Shown: positions 8,803-17,837, counted from the stretch's first letter. The stretch: 64,000 nt of DNA from Neobacillus driksii (GCF_013409995.1 NZ_JACCBX010000006.1:308437-372436); one strand, 5' to 3'. Notes: generated by a model not told the origin, from the sequence alone. Made by a program: numbers and translations.

Positions 8803-9381
8803 ATGTCTACATTTTGTCCTGAATTATGGCCAGAGGAACCGACCCCGGATAACCTTGAAAATTGCCGTGAATGTGGTCTTTATCAGCACGGATCACGTAT
8901 GGTCTGAGGTGAAGGCAATCCAGAAGCGCCCATTATGGTGATTCTAGATAATCCAGGAGCTAGGGAGGACCGTGAAGGGGATCCCGTTGTTTGCGGAACA
9001 AGACAAACATTACAACAGGCAGCAAGTGAAGCAGGCTTGAAAAAGGATGACTTGTACGTAACATATATCCTTAAAAGAAGGTCAGTGCGTGCCTATAACA
9101 AGGATGAGGTACGCCAAACCTGTATGATTCATTTAGAACAACAAATTGTAGAAAAAAAGCCCAAACTTGTCCTATGCTTAGGGAATGTGGCTGTTCAATC
9201 GTTTTTTCGAAACTCGGAAGCAGATGTAAAAGCATTGCGAGGAACATGGCACAATGTTCAGGGCTATCAAACCACGGTGGCTTACCATCCACTGGCTGTA
9301 AGACGCCGTCCAAACTTATGGTCATATTTTTTACATGATTTGGAGTTTGTTGCAGAGCGCTATCATAATATGAACTTGTAG
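8803..9381 (+). pseudogene. Uracil-DNA glycosylase superfamily gene with in-frame TGA
   Basis: Read through one stop, the frame gives a 192-aa protein of the uracil-DNA glycosylase superfamily, the DNA repair enzymes that excise uracil. Visible motifs are ILDNPGAREDREG (active-site loop region), ILKRRSVRAYNKDEV, LVLCLGNVAVQ and VAYHPLAVRRRPNLW near the C-terminus. Codon 35 is TGA (8905-8907) within MV-stop-GEGNPEAP, where a Trp codon (TGG) is the natural reading. The ATG at 8803 has AGGAG 9 bases upstream. An internal ATG at 8935 could give a truncated product lacking the N-terminal Cys pair. It could be a recent nonsense mutation, a sequence error or leaky readthrough. Confidence 0.78.
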
Positions 9382-9582
9382 GTGTGTTATCAAATTTATT
9401 AATATCTATATAATTACTGCTCACTATGATCATTGTTTGGATTTGAAAAATAAGACATGATTAGACTTAGGATGAACTTTAATCTTTTTCCATTATCTAG
9501 TATTTACACAAAACTAGAAAGCAGGACAAGGTTTAAGAAAACTGAAAAAATCGAAAAATATAATAATATTTTTAAAACCGAC

Positions 9583-9612
9583 TTGACAGATATGAATTAT
9601 AAGGATTAATAT
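9583..9612 (+). promoter_or_regulatory. Putative SigA promoter of the ABC-importer operon
   Basis: TTGACA at 9583-9588 and TTAATA/TAATAT at 9606-9612 are spaced by 17-18 bases. It is the best promoter in the 9382-10176 gap and would make a leader of about 550 bases containing the three structured elements. The 9382-9582 part of the gap shows nothing else I can name. Confidence 0.5.
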
Positions 9613-9674
9613 ATAGTTATTCAAACCAAGGTCTTTTTAGTAGATATCAGGTAAAGTAAATCTAAATTCCATAC

Positions 9675-9754
9675 GCTGATTGGTCAACCAAAAGCACGTT
9701 TCCCTTTCATCATTCAAGTTTTGAATGCTCTGAAAGAGTTCCGTGCTTTTTTTG
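9675..9754 (+). ncRNA. Structured leader element, copy 1 (unassigned)
   Basis: Copy 1 starts with a small hairpin TTGG-TCAA-CCAA (9680-9691). A long stem follows in three parts: AAAAGCACG/CGTGCTTTT, CTTTCA/TGAAAG and CATTCAA/TTGAATG, with internal loops, then TTTTTTT. It can act as an intrinsic terminator. The sequence does not fit the T-box, S-box, TPP, ykkC or cobalamin consensus as I know them. Confidence 0.65.
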
Positions 9755-9859
9755 TTACATAACGCTTATTTGTCAAAACTTGGATCCTTAAGCACAAGTT
9801 GTTTAAGGTAACAGATTGTTTCTTACTAAAACGTTTAAATGTTTAATTTAATATTAAGG

Positions 9860-9940
9860 GCTGATTGGTCAACCAAAAGCACGTATCCATTTCAACATTC
9901 AAGTGTGAATGTTCTGAAATGTGTTCCGTGCTTTGTTTTG
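9860..9940 (+). ncRNA. Structured leader element, copy 2 (unassigned)
   Basis: Copy 2 repeats copy 1: the same small hairpin, the same AAAGCACG/CGTGCTTT outer stem, a middle stem ATTTCA/TGAAAT and an inner stem CATTCA/TGAATG. The middle stem shows a compensatory change against copy 1 (C-G to A-T), which supports pairing at the RNA level. Confidence 0.65.
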
Positions 9941-9972
9941 TACCTTTTACATGACAAAAAGTAGGAGATAAC

Positions 9973-10030
9973 GCCGATTGGATAACCAAAGGCACTAACC
10001 TCTATTTTAATAGAGGTTTATGGATTTTTG
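9973..10030 (+). ncRNA. Structured leader element, divergent copy 3 (unassigned)
   Basis: Copy 3 keeps the first hairpin (TTGG-ATAA-CCAA, 9979-9990, loop changed) and the following AAAGGCAC. The large stem is replaced by a perfect AACCTCTATT/AATAGAGGTT hairpin. It lies about 150 bases before the importer genes. Confidence 0.5.
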
Positions 10031-10176
10031 GGGAATTTATTAGGAGCTATATTCTTCATAAGGCTTGGAAACGAGGAGGGAAAACATCAAGGACAAGTTA
10101 GTTTTAGAAATAGAAGAAATACAGAAAAAGAAATTATTAATAAATTAATATTCCAATAGGTAGAGGAGAGATGACC

Positions 10177-11211
10177 ATGAGAAAGAATGGTAACCGATGG
10201 TTTAGTATGATAGCGATTATGTTTTTAATTACAGTTGTGTTATCAGCGTGCGGAAGTCAGGAAACATCAGGAAATGCAACTGAGAAAAAGAATACAGAGC
10301 AAGAAAAAATAAGTCTTAAGATAGCAGATATTATATCGAATCCAGTTTTCCAGGTTGCACAAGATAAAGGAATATTTGAAAAATATGGGTTCGAGACAGA
10401 GATTGTTACATTTGCAACACCCGCTGAAGGGATCAATGCATTGTTTATTAATCAAGTAGATATTGCTTGGGGGGCTGACTTCCCTGTTTTAAATGCGGTA
10501 AGTAAAGGAGACTATTCCATTGTTGCTTCTACCAATTCGGAAAATATGGATAAGAATGCAGTGATGTGGAAGTTGTTTGTAAGAGATGAGATACAAAAAC
10601 CGGAAGATTTGAAAGGTAAAACCGTAAGTGATATAAGAGGAACCTTTATTTCCTACCTGTGGGATGAATATTTGAAGGAGAATCAATTAAAGATTGATGA
10701 TGTAAAGTTAGTTGGTCAAGGAGGGTTTGACGAATCCTATGTTGCACTTAAAAATAATGAACTTCAAGCTGTTTGGGTAACAGGAGGAGCGCTGGTTGAA
10801 AAGTTTGCGTCTTTAGATGGTGTGCATGAATTAACCGATATGTCAAAAACGAATGTTCGGATTGGGAGTGGAATTATTGCCCCAAACTCATTGCTGAAAG
10901 AGAATCCGAAAGCTGTTGAAAATTTCTTAAGCGCGATTGAAGAGACCTCAAAGTATATTGCTGAGAATCCTGAAGAAACTGCTGATATTATGTTTAAAGA
11001 AAGAAAGCAGCCAAACGAAATAACAATTAAAGATTTAGATTTCGTGAATTGGAAGATTGAATTTTCTCAGAAAGCATACGACAGTTTAACCAAACAGAAA
11101 GAATATATGGTCGACAACGGAATTATTAAAAAAGATTTTGATCTGGACAGTAAACTTTCGTTAGATGCCGTCAAAGAAGTGGTTCCGGATCGAGTAACGT
11201 ATGAGGAATAA
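10177..11211 (+). CDS. ABC transporter substrate-binding lipoprotein, SsuA/NMT1 type
   Basis: An extracellular solute-binding lipoprotein. The signal peptide ends in the lipobox VLSACGS (Cys near residue 26), followed by a low-complexity linker. The body has the NMT1/SsuA pattern: IADIISNPVFQVAQDKGIFE, then FATPAEGINALFINQVDIAW. The family binds nitrate, sulfonates, taurine, thiamine precursors or similar. The ATPase and permease follow as an operon. The ATG at 10177 lies 8 bases after GAGGAG; the ATG at 10171 is too close. The arylsulfotransferase downstream hints at a sulfonated or aromatic substrate, by inference only. Confidence 0.88.
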   Translation: MRKNGNRWFSMIAIMFLITVVLSACGSQETSGNATEKKNTEQEKISLKIADIISNPVFQVAQDKGIFEKYGFETEIVTFATPAEGINALFINQVDIAWGADFPVLNAVSKGDYSIVASTNSENMDKNAVMWKLFVRDEIQKPEDLKGKTVSDIRGTFISYLWDEYLKENQLKIDDVKLVGQGGFDESYVALKNNELQAVWVTGGALVEKFASLDGVHELTDMSKTNVRIGSGIIAPNSLLKENPKAVENFLSAIEETSKYIAENPEETADIMFKERKQPNEITIKDLDFVNWKIEFSQKAYDSLTKQKEYMVDNGIIKKDFDLDSKLSLDAVKEVVPDRVTYEE

Positions 11212-11224
11212 AGGAGGACTTGCG

Positions 11225-12007
11225 ATGTCTCAGGCACCCCAGTTTGATACAAATACAATCAAGATCGAACAACTTTATAAGAGTTATGATACGCCGAAAA
11301 AAGGCGAGGTTCATTATATTATCAAGGATGTGAATTTAACCATTAGGGGCGGTGAATTCTTTGTTCTCCTTGGTCCAAGTGGCTGCGGTAAATCAACTCT
11401 GCTCAATATGATTGCTGGTTTTGTTTCGAAAACGAGCGGTCGGCTTAAAGTTGGCTCATCAGAAGTTGATAAACCTGGTCAGGATCGGGCAGTCGTGTTC
11501 CAACAGGCAGATTCATCATTGTTCTCTTGGTTGAATGTCCGTCAAAACGTCGAGTTTGGATTGAAAATGAAGAAAGTACCAAAAGCGGAGAGGGAAAAAG
11601 TTTCTGACCGTTATATTAGCATGGTGGGTTTATCAGGTCACGAGAACAAGTATCCACGAGAATTATCGGGAGGAATGAAACAGCGGGTGCAATTAGCACG
11701 TGTATTGGCGAATGATGCAGCGATTTTGCTGATGGATGAGCCATTCGGTGCACTAGATGCGATGACGAGGAAAACCATGCAAAAGGAGTTAAGTAATATA
11801 TGGCGTGAGACAAACAAGACGGTAATATTTGTTACACATGATATTCATGAAGCACTGTTGCTAGGACAACGCATCGGAGTGATGTCTAAGGGTCCTTCAT
11901 CACAAATTACAGACATTTATGATGTACCCCTTTCGTATCCGCGTGACTTCACATCAGTTGAATTTAATGATGTATATAAAAAAATACAATCGCACTTTGA
12001 TGAATGA
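11225..12007 (+). CDS. ABC transporter ATP-binding protein, SsuB/TauB type
   Basis: The cytoplasmic ATPase of the importer (260 aa). It has Walker A GPSGCGKST, Q-loop FQQADSSLFSW, signature LSGGMKQRVQLAR, Walker B ILLMDEPFGALD and switch His in FVTHDIHEA. DEPFGALDAMTRK is typical of the nitrate/sulfonate/taurine subfamily. AAAGGAGG lies just before the ATG at 11225, 13 bases after the preceding stop. Confidence 0.94.
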   Translation: MSQAPQFDTNTIKIEQLYKSYDTPKKGEVHYIIKDVNLTIRGGEFFVLLGPSGCGKSTLLNMIAGFVSKTSGRLKVGSSEVDKPGQDRAVVFQQADSSLFSWLNVRQNVEFGLKMKKVPKAEREKVSDRYISMVGLSGHENKYPRELSGGMKQRVQLARVLANDAAILLMDEPFGALDAMTRKTMQKELSNIWRETNKTVIFVTHDIHEALLLGQRIGVMSKGPSSQITDIYDVPLSYPRDFTSVEFNDVYKKIQSHFDE

Positions 12008-12038
12008 ACAGTGTCTAAAAAGAAAGTAGGTGATGGTC

Positions 12039-12809
12039 TTGAAGATTTTAAAACAAAAATGGGTAACGCTGCCAATTTTATGGGTGGTCATACTAGCAAT
12101 CTGGCAATTTGCTGCGATTATATACGGACCAGAGGTTATTGCTGGACCAATCGATACTATGAAAGGGGCAGCGGAGCTTCTAGAAGATGGTTCACTTCTC
12201 ACCTATATCGGTATCAGTTTCTACCGAGTGTTTGTAGGCTGGGTATTGGGAAGCTTGATCGCAATTCCAATTGGACTGGTTGTTGGTAAGGTAAAGGTAA
12301 TTCGTGTATTCGTCGAGCCGGTTTTAAATTTTGTCCGTTTTATTCCGCCAATCGCGTTTATCACGTTGTTTCTTGTATGGTTCGGCATAGGAGAACAATC
12401 AAAAATTGCGCTTATTACTTATGCGACGTTGTTTATTGTAATCATCAATACATTGACTGGCGTGCTTGCAGTAGAGGAGGACAAAATTCGAGCTGCCAAA
12501 AGTATGGGGGCATCTGAATGGCAAATCCTTGTGCATGTGATCATTCCAGCATCAATGCCGTATATCTTCACAGGAGTTAGGTTAGCAATGGGTACTTCAT
12601 TCATGGCTATAGTTGGGGCAGAAATGATTGCGGCCAACGAAGGGATAGGATATCTTATCTGGAACTCTCGTTTGTTTTTCCGAACGGATTGGATATTCGT
12701 AGGCTTAATCAGCCTTGGATTAATGGGCTTTATAACCGATCGTGTCGTAGAGTGGTTTGGCAGGAAGGTATTGTATCGATATGGAGTCATAGGTTCAAAA
12801 GCAAATTAA
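12039..12809 (+). CDS. ABC transporter permease, SsuC/TauC type
   Basis: The membrane subunit of the importer (about 256 aa, six hydrophobic helices). The cytoplasmic coupling loop reads AAKSMGASEWQILVHVIIPASMPYI, the EAA-type motif contacting the ATPase, given here as the segment near residues 160-184. A TTG start at 12039 is chosen because AGGTGAT lies 4 bases upstream, a match to the 3' part of the Shine-Dalgarno sequence. ATG at 12033 and GTG at 12030 overlap that site. Confidence 0.9.
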   Translation: MKILKQKWVTLPILWVVILAIWQFAAIIYGPEVIAGPIDTMKGAAELLEDGSLLTYIGISFYRVFVGWVLGSLIAIPIGLVVGKVKVIRVFVEPVLNFVRFIPPIAFITLFLVWFGIGEQSKIALITYATLFIVIINTLTGVLAVEEDKIRAAKSMGASEWQILVHVIIPASMPYIFTGVRLAMGTSFMAIVGAEMIAANEGIGYLIWNSRLFFRTDWIFVGLISLGLMGFITDRVVEWFGRKVLYRYGVIGSKAN

Positions 12810-12866
12810 AAAAATTAGGATCTATTTAATTGATAGATTACTAGAATTATAGGAGGAAGATATTAT

Positions 12867-14363
12867 ATGGGACATCCAACTATTTATCCTACGGGAGTAA
12901 CAGTATATAACAAAGAAAAAGCATACAATGGCTATACGATTTATCCATCGGCAAAGGGTGCTTTGCTAATCAATATGAATGGAGATGAAGTTCAGCTGTG
13001 GGCAGGATTAGGAGGATTTCCTAATAAGATTTTGCCGGGTGGTTATGTCTTGGGGACAACAGGTGAACGAGACGGTAGATATGCCTTTCAAGATCAAGTA
13101 GATTTAGTACAAGTTGACTGGGAAGGAAACATCGTTTGGAAATTTGATCAGACAGAATTGGTAGAAGATCCAGGAGAAAAACCTAGATATGTGGCAAGAC
13201 AGCATCATGATTACCAGAGAGAAGGTTCCTCTGTAGGTTATTATGGACCTCATGAAAAGCCGCTAACCGATAGAGGGAATACTTTAATCCTAACGCATGA
13301 AAATGTGTATAACCGTGATATTTCAGACAAGGAATTATTGGATGACAAGATTATTGAGGTAACCTGGGAGGGAGAAATTGTCTGGACTTGGAGGGCAAAC
13401 GAGCATTTTGATGAATTCGGGTTTGATGAAAATGCTAAAAATGTTTTGTTCCGAAACCCATCACTAGTAACCGGGGGAGTTGGAGACTGGCTTCATATTA
13501 ATAGTATTTCAACATTAGGGCCAAACCATTGGTACGATGAGGGAGATGAAAGATTCCATCCTGACAATATTATTTTTGACGCAAGAAACGCGAATATACT
13601 GGCCATTATTAGCAAAGAAACTGGTGAGATCGTTTGGAAATTGGGTCCTGACTTTAATGAAAATGAAAAGACGAAGAAAATTGGTTGGATTATTGGACAA
13701 CATCACCTTCACATAATTCCTAAAGGACTTCCTGGAGAGGGGGATCTGTTAGTCTATGATAATGGAGGGGCTGGTGGCTATGGTGCGCCAAATCCCGCTT
13801 CACCAATTGGAACAAACCATGCAGTACGTGATTATTCAAGGGTCCTGCAAATTAATCCGGTGACATTGGAAATTACATGGCAGTATACACCAGAAGAGGC
13901 AGGAAATGTTTTATTCACGGATGGGTCAAAATTTTACAGCCCATATATTAGCTCTGCTCAGCGCCTTCCAAACGGTAACACATTGATTACACAAGGTTCT
14001 GATGGAAGAATATTTGAAGTGACACCTGAACATGAATTAGTTTGGGAATATATTAATCCGCATTACAATAAAATTGCTGGTAAGTTTTCTGTGAACATGG
14101 TGTATCGTGCATACCGAGTTCCTTATGAGTGGGTTCCTCAGCTGGAAAAACCAAAGGAAGCATCCATTGAAGCAATCAACGTTTCAACCTTTCGCGTGCC
14201 GGGCGCATCCAATGGAGAGGGAACAGGGAAGGTAACAACCATCGCAGGAGTAGATCCCAATAAAAGGCAGCTAACAGGCGGAGGTCTGAGGGAAGATGAT
14301 GATTCAGGATCTATTAATTTCTGCGTAGTTTCAATCGATAAAGACAGTGAACCGAAAAACTAA
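12867..14363 (+). CDS. Arylsulfotransferase (ASST) family protein
   Basis: A 498-aa beta-propeller-type protein with repeated strands such as GNIVWKFDQTE, GEIVWTWRANEHF, GEIVWKLGPDF and HELVWEY. The core motif DWLHINSIS and the QHHLHIIPKG and DNGGAGGYG segments fit the aryl-sulfate sulfotransferase families, which move sulfate between phenols. No signal peptide is visible, unlike the classical periplasmic ASST, so it may act in the cytoplasm. AGGAGG precedes the ATG. It lies 57 bases after the importer genes and shares their terminator, suggesting one operon. The acceptor and donor are unknown. Confidence 0.82.
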   Translation: MGHPTIYPTGVTVYNKEKAYNGYTIYPSAKGALLINMNGDEVQLWAGLGGFPNKILPGGYVLGTTGERDGRYAFQDQVDLVQVDWEGNIVWKFDQTELVEDPGEKPRYVARQHHDYQREGSSVGYYGPHEKPLTDRGNTLILTHENVYNRDISDKELLDDKIIEVTWEGEIVWTWRANEHFDEFGFDENAKNVLFRNPSLVTGGVGDWLHINSISTLGPNHWYDEGDERFHPDNIIFDARNANILAIISKETGEIVWKLGPDFNENEKTKKIGWIIGQHHLHIIPKGLPGEGDLLVYDNGGAGGYGAPNPASPIGTNHAVRDYSRVLQINPVTLEITWQYTPEEAGNVLFTDGSKFYSPYISSAQRLPNGNTLITQGSDGRIFEVTPEHELVWEYINPHYNKIAGKFSVNMVYRAYRVPYEWVPQLEKPKEASIEAINVSTFRVPGASNGEGTGKVTTIAGVDPNKRQLTGGGLREDDDSGSINFCVVSIDKDSEPKN

Positions 14364-14439
14364 AACAATCATTATTGAATTTTGAAAAATGAACAGAACG
14401 TAGATTTAATGAAGAATCATTTTTAGCCATATACTCACT

Positions 14440-14477
14440 AAAAAAGTGCAGGCACCCTGGGGTACCGGCACTTTTTT
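14440..14477 (+). terminator. Operon terminator after ASST gene
   Basis: A strong hairpin with AAAAAGTGC and GGCACTTTTTT outer arms and GGCACC/GGTACC inner pairing, followed by T residues. It also separates the convergent GH27 gene. Confidence 0.85.
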
Positions 14478-14510
14478 CAGTAGAGTAAAATACACACTTT
14501 TATGATTTAT

Positions 14511-16523
14511 CTATGAAGCACGCTTGTTAGACAAGTCTGCTTGTTTAGTAGATATAGATTTGATTCTAGCAATAATAAAAATAATTGCTAAAGCTCCTAA
14601 GGTAAAAGACACAATAAGAAGAGCTGTCTTCTTTACAGAGGATTGGTCATCTGAATATCCTTCTGTCGATTTTTTACTTTCACCTAACTTGTTGAATGCT
14701 GTTACTTTATATGAATAGGTGACGCCACTTTTTAACTTAGCGCTTTTATCCATGTAATTTGGACTTGATAGGTCAGAAGCGATCTGTTTGTAGTCGCTGC
14801 TTAAACCAAGGATATTAACTTCTTTCCGATAGACCGTGTAGGATTCTGCTCCAAGGGTTGGATTCCAGCTGAGTGACACAGAATCATTATTTTGCCTGTC
14901 CGCCAACACCCAATCTGGCCCGTTTGGAGCTTTCGTTATTTCCGTGTGGAAGGAATAAATTCCAATCTGGTTTACCTTTTCTCCCGATAATGAGGATACC
15001 TTCCAGTAATAACGAGTATCTTTTTCCAGGTTCTTTACATCTGCAGTTGGAAAAGAGACAGTTTGATCAACTACAATATTTTTTAAACTTGGATCTGTCG
15101 CTACCTGTACGTGGTAACTGTCGACATTAGGCACTGCCGCCCAGTTTAACGTGACCTTGGAAGGGTTCACTCCAGTTGCTCCACTTTCAGGGGAGACAGT
15201 AAGCGCTGAAGCTGGCAGTACTTTGATCATACGTGAACCATGAGATGATAACGTAGCGGTAAAGCCTTTATCCATACTTCCTAAATCTTGATGACTCCAC
15301 AAATCACGTATCAATGCAGCTCTTTTAATCCCTAAATCTGTCCATTTAACAGTCACATCAAGAGTAGAAGAGCCGGTATTAAAAAGCGCTATATTAAAAG
15401 AACCGTCTGGAAGGCTTTGGTAAAATACCTGAGTGTCACCCTTTTTATATAATCGCTTTCCAGCGACCCCGCTCTGATTGACACCTAGAATCTCATCATT
15501 GGTTAATAGACTTAATCCGAAATCATCCAGCTTAGTCAGGTCGTTTCCAATAACAAATTGCGAAGCCGCAATCGCCCAAAGAGAAACGTATGAAATTTTC
15601 TCTTCATTTGTTAACCCATCCTTGCTCCCATTTGCCACATTCAATGAATCTAAATCATTCCAGCCTCCAGGAGCAGCATGAGGCTGCCACTGGGCAACAT
15701 CATCAAATCGTCTTGTTATCTTTTTCCAAGAAGCAAGATAGGGTGTCCCGTAAGCCTCTACATCATGGTCTGTTCGCCAGCCATTGGATAATTGTTTCCA
15801 GGTAGAGATGTGTTTAATATCGAGGTTATTGGACAACTCCACATGTATGGGTCTGCCTGTTTTCTCGAGTGCCTTTGCCCATGCTTCGACATCGGCTATA
15901 TCCTGGTTTCTAACACCATCAATTTTAATGTAATCTATGCCATACGAGACAAACAGTCTTGCCCATGAATCAATAAATTCCTGTGCACCTGGCTTCGAAA
16001 AATCGATGGCATACATTTCATCATAATTAAAGTTTTTCTTTTGCCCTTTGCTAAAGTCCACGATATCCTTCGCATGATAAGGTGTCCCTTCAATTGGTGT
16101 ATTTTGATCGATCGCTGCTTTTGGAATACCAAGTGTTACATAGTGTCCGAACTTCAATCCCTTATTATGAATATAGTCCCCAAGTGCTTTCATTCCGTTA
16201 GGGAACTTCTCAGGGTCAACGGCCCACCTGCCATATTCATCAACTGTAGTTCGCCAATCGAGCATATAATAATCATCAAGATTAACATATTCATAGCCGT
16301 GCGATTTAAATTTTGAAGCCAGCACATCTGCTGCTGCTTTAATCTTATCCTCTGTCGGCTTTTTTCGAATCGAACTCCAGCTGCTCCACCCCATAAAAGG
16401 ACGTTCTGCCAGTTCATTATAGGAAGAAGCACTTGCTTCGATTGGGACTAGGGTAGAAACGGAAAAAATACCAGATAGTAAAAATGAGCAGGAAACAAAA
16501 GCTGCGATTATTTTCTTGTGCAT
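14511..16523 (-). CDS. Secreted GH27 alpha-galactosidase-like enzyme with FN3 domains and C-terminal anchor
   Basis: A 670-aa extracellular glycoside hydrolase of family 27. There is a signal peptide (about residues 1-32), then a TIM-barrel starting RPFMGWSSWSS, with nucleophile Asp202 in YIKIDGV and likely acid/base Asp252 or Asp254 in WRTDHDVEAYG. A beta-sandwich domain (about 360-445), two fibronectin type III domains (about 450-535 and 540-630) and a final transmembrane helix with basic tail follow. The helix implies cell-surface anchoring, unusual in the family. It probably releases alpha-linked galactose (or beta-L-arabinopyranose) from plant glycans. Confidence 0.88.
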   Translation of the reverse strand: MHKKIIAAFVSCSFLLSGIFSVSTLVPIEASASSYNELAERPFMGWSSWSSIRKKPTEDKIKAAADVLASKFKSHGYEYVNLDDYYMLDWRTTVDEYGRWAVDPEKFPNGMKALGDYIHNKGLKFGHYVTLGIPKAAIDQNTPIEGTPYHAKDIVDFSKGQKKNFNYDEMYAIDFSKPGAQEFIDSWARLFVSYGIDYIKIDGVRNQDIADVEAWAKALEKTGRPIHVELSNNLDIKHISTWKQLSNGWRTDHDVEAYGTPYLASWKKITRRFDDVAQWQPHAAPGGWNDLDSLNVANGSKDGLTNEEKISYVSLWAIAASQFVIGNDLTKLDDFGLSLLTNDEILGVNQSGVAGKRLYKKGDTQVFYQSLPDGSFNIALFNTGSSTLDVTVKWTDLGIKRAALIRDLWSHQDLGSMDKGFTATLSSHGSRMIKVLPASALTVSPESGATGVNPSKVTLNWAAVPNVDSYHVQVATDPSLKNIVVDQTVSFPTADVKNLEKDTRYYWKVSSLSGEKVNQIGIYSFHTEITKAPNGPDWVLADRQNNDSVSLSWNPTLGAESYTVYRKEVNILGLSSDYKQIASDLSSPNYMDKSAKLKSGVTYSYKVTAFNKLGESKKSTEGYSDDQSSVKKTALLIVSFTLGALAIIFIIARIKSISTKQADLSNKRAS

Positions 16524-16635
16524 AAAATCCTCCTCAAACTAGATGTATATAGATACTATATTAATATAGAAAACTCTAAATTTTAATGAACAATATGTTC
16601 CAACTTACATTTCACTTTAATAAACGACTTAATAT

Positions 16636-16667
16636 AAAAAGACTTAACCCCATGGTTAAGTCTTTTT
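16636..16667. terminator. Bidirectional terminator
   Basis: AAAAAGACTTAACC pairs with GGTTAAGTCTTTTT around a 4-base loop, with A- and T-tracts on both sides. The rest of the 16524-16815 gap shows only AT-rich sequence. Confidence 0.85.
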
Positions 16668-16815
16668 AATCTATTAGAAATTGTTTGGATGACTGCGATT
16701 TATTCCTTTCCCTTTTATTTTTATATCTATTCAATCGAGAAGGATTATCCTGTTAATCCTTCGTTTCGATTGTCTTTCTAGTATGAAATTGTTTATTCTT
16801 TTTGGAAAAGCTTCT

Positions 16816-17514
16816 TTACCCTCCCTTCATGATAAAAATGGGTTGGTTCCGATCACCTGGACCGATAAAATCTAATGCGGCAGGAGAAAATACCATAACT
16901 TTTCTTTTAACGCCCTCTAAAAGCATTCGGATTGGATCGATAATTTCAGTATCTTCAAAGACGTGGCCTCCTAAGAATATCCTCTTTCTGGCCCTCCTTC
17001 CGAAGACAATCATATTGTTCTTTTTAACTGATTGCACTATAACGCTTTCTTTTGGCTCCTCAAAAAATGTCAATGGTACTTTTTCTGTTTGTAAAACTTC
17101 TTCTTCAATCGAAGCGACCATTCCAATTTCACGATTATTTAAAACTAAGACGAATTCATATCCTGCTGCTGTTTTCTTTTGCACAACAACCACTTCATCT
17201 GTAATAAACGTGACAATATCATCGGACTCATTTGTATGTGAGGCTGGAGAGATTTCTTTTTTCTTGATAACTCGAAAAAAAGGTTTTGCTCCAATTTCTT
17301 CATCAGAGAAGTCAAAAGGTTTTATACTCTGTGTAGGCACAAGGTATAAACTATTAACCTTCTCTTTGCTATTTAATTGGATACATAAAGCAACATCTTC
17401 ATTCACCACCTTTCCCTCATTGTTGGAGAGCATAGGGACATTCATTTTCATTCCTGGAAATTGAACGAAGATGTAGCTAAAGTTTTTCTTAGGCTGTACA
17501 TCCAGAAGTCTCAT
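16816..17514 (-). CDS. Hypothetical protein, 232 aa
   Basis: A soluble protein of unknown function beginning MRLLDVQPKKNFSYIFVQFP. The middle part is strand-rich (VVVVQKKTAAGYEFVLVLNN), and a basic GRRARKRIF segment lies near residue 185. No signal peptide, membrane helix or catalytic motif recognised. The ATG at 17514 is preferred over an upstream in-frame start because AAAGG lies about 10 bases before it. It is transcribed away from the ABC exporter genes. Confidence 0.6.
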   Translation of the reverse strand: MRLLDVQPKKNFSYIFVQFPGMKMNVPMLSNNEGKVVNEDVALCIQLNSKEKVNSLYLVPTQSIKPFDFSDEEIGAKPFFRVIKKKEISPASHTNESDDIVTFITDEVVVVQKKTAAGYEFVLVLNNREIGMVASIEEEVLQTEKVPLTFFEEPKESVIVQSVKKNNMIVFGRRARKRIFLGGHVFEDTEIIDPIRMLLEGVKRKVMVFSPAALDFIGPGDRNQPIFIMKGG

Positions 17515-17654
17515 AAACTCACAACCTTTCCGATAAGTTACAAGGTTATTTACCTTGTTAATGTATAATTCCACATAATCTCCTTAGTACCTGTTTCTGT
17601 ATGAAGAGTTTTCATCGTCACTTTCTTATGAAATGTGATGTATCACCCCTATAA

Positions 17655-17837
17655 TTGAGTATTTATGAGCAATTGTTCTATCGAAAAACAAAGAATGGTA
17701 AGTATTTGTCGTTATTTCAGATTACTTTACTATATGAGATCCATTTGAGGATGAAGCATAACATCCTGCAATTTAAAAGGATCTACTGGCGGATGGAATT
17801 AAAGCCTTTTATTTTAATGAAGCACGATAATCCATGA
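17655..17837 (+). CDS. Putative leader ORF upstream of ABC exporter (BmrB-like position)
   Basis: A 60-codon frame with TTG start reads MSIYEQLFYRKTKNGKYLS, then aromatic and basic residues. It ends 79 bases before the exporter. In B. subtilis the bmrCD exporter genes are preceded by the leader ORF bmrB, which mediates attenuation when ribosomes are inhibited; the position and size here match that plan. An AAAAGG/CCTTTT pairing followed by T-rich sequence lies within the 3' half (about 17775-17816). The ribosome site is weak, so translation is not certain. Confidence 0.4.
   Translation: MSIYEQLFYRKTKNGKYLSLFQITLLYEIHLRMKHNILQFKRIYWRMELKPFILMKHDNP

Noticed and set aside
9675..9940. T-box, S-box, TPP or guanidine (ykkC) riboswitch
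   Set aside because: The hallmark sequences of these families (such as the T-box GGTGGAACCGCG, the TPP CTGAGA, or the ACGR loops) are absent.
10065..10146. Short frame LETRRENIKDKLVLEIEEIQ in the leader before the importer
   Set aside because: TTG start without a ribosome site, overlaps the likely leader RNA; could be a relic but cannot be supported.
12011..12289. 92-codon plus-strand frame overlapping the permease start
   Set aside because: The permease frame carries clear membrane and EAA-loop signals; this frame has none and is a shadow.
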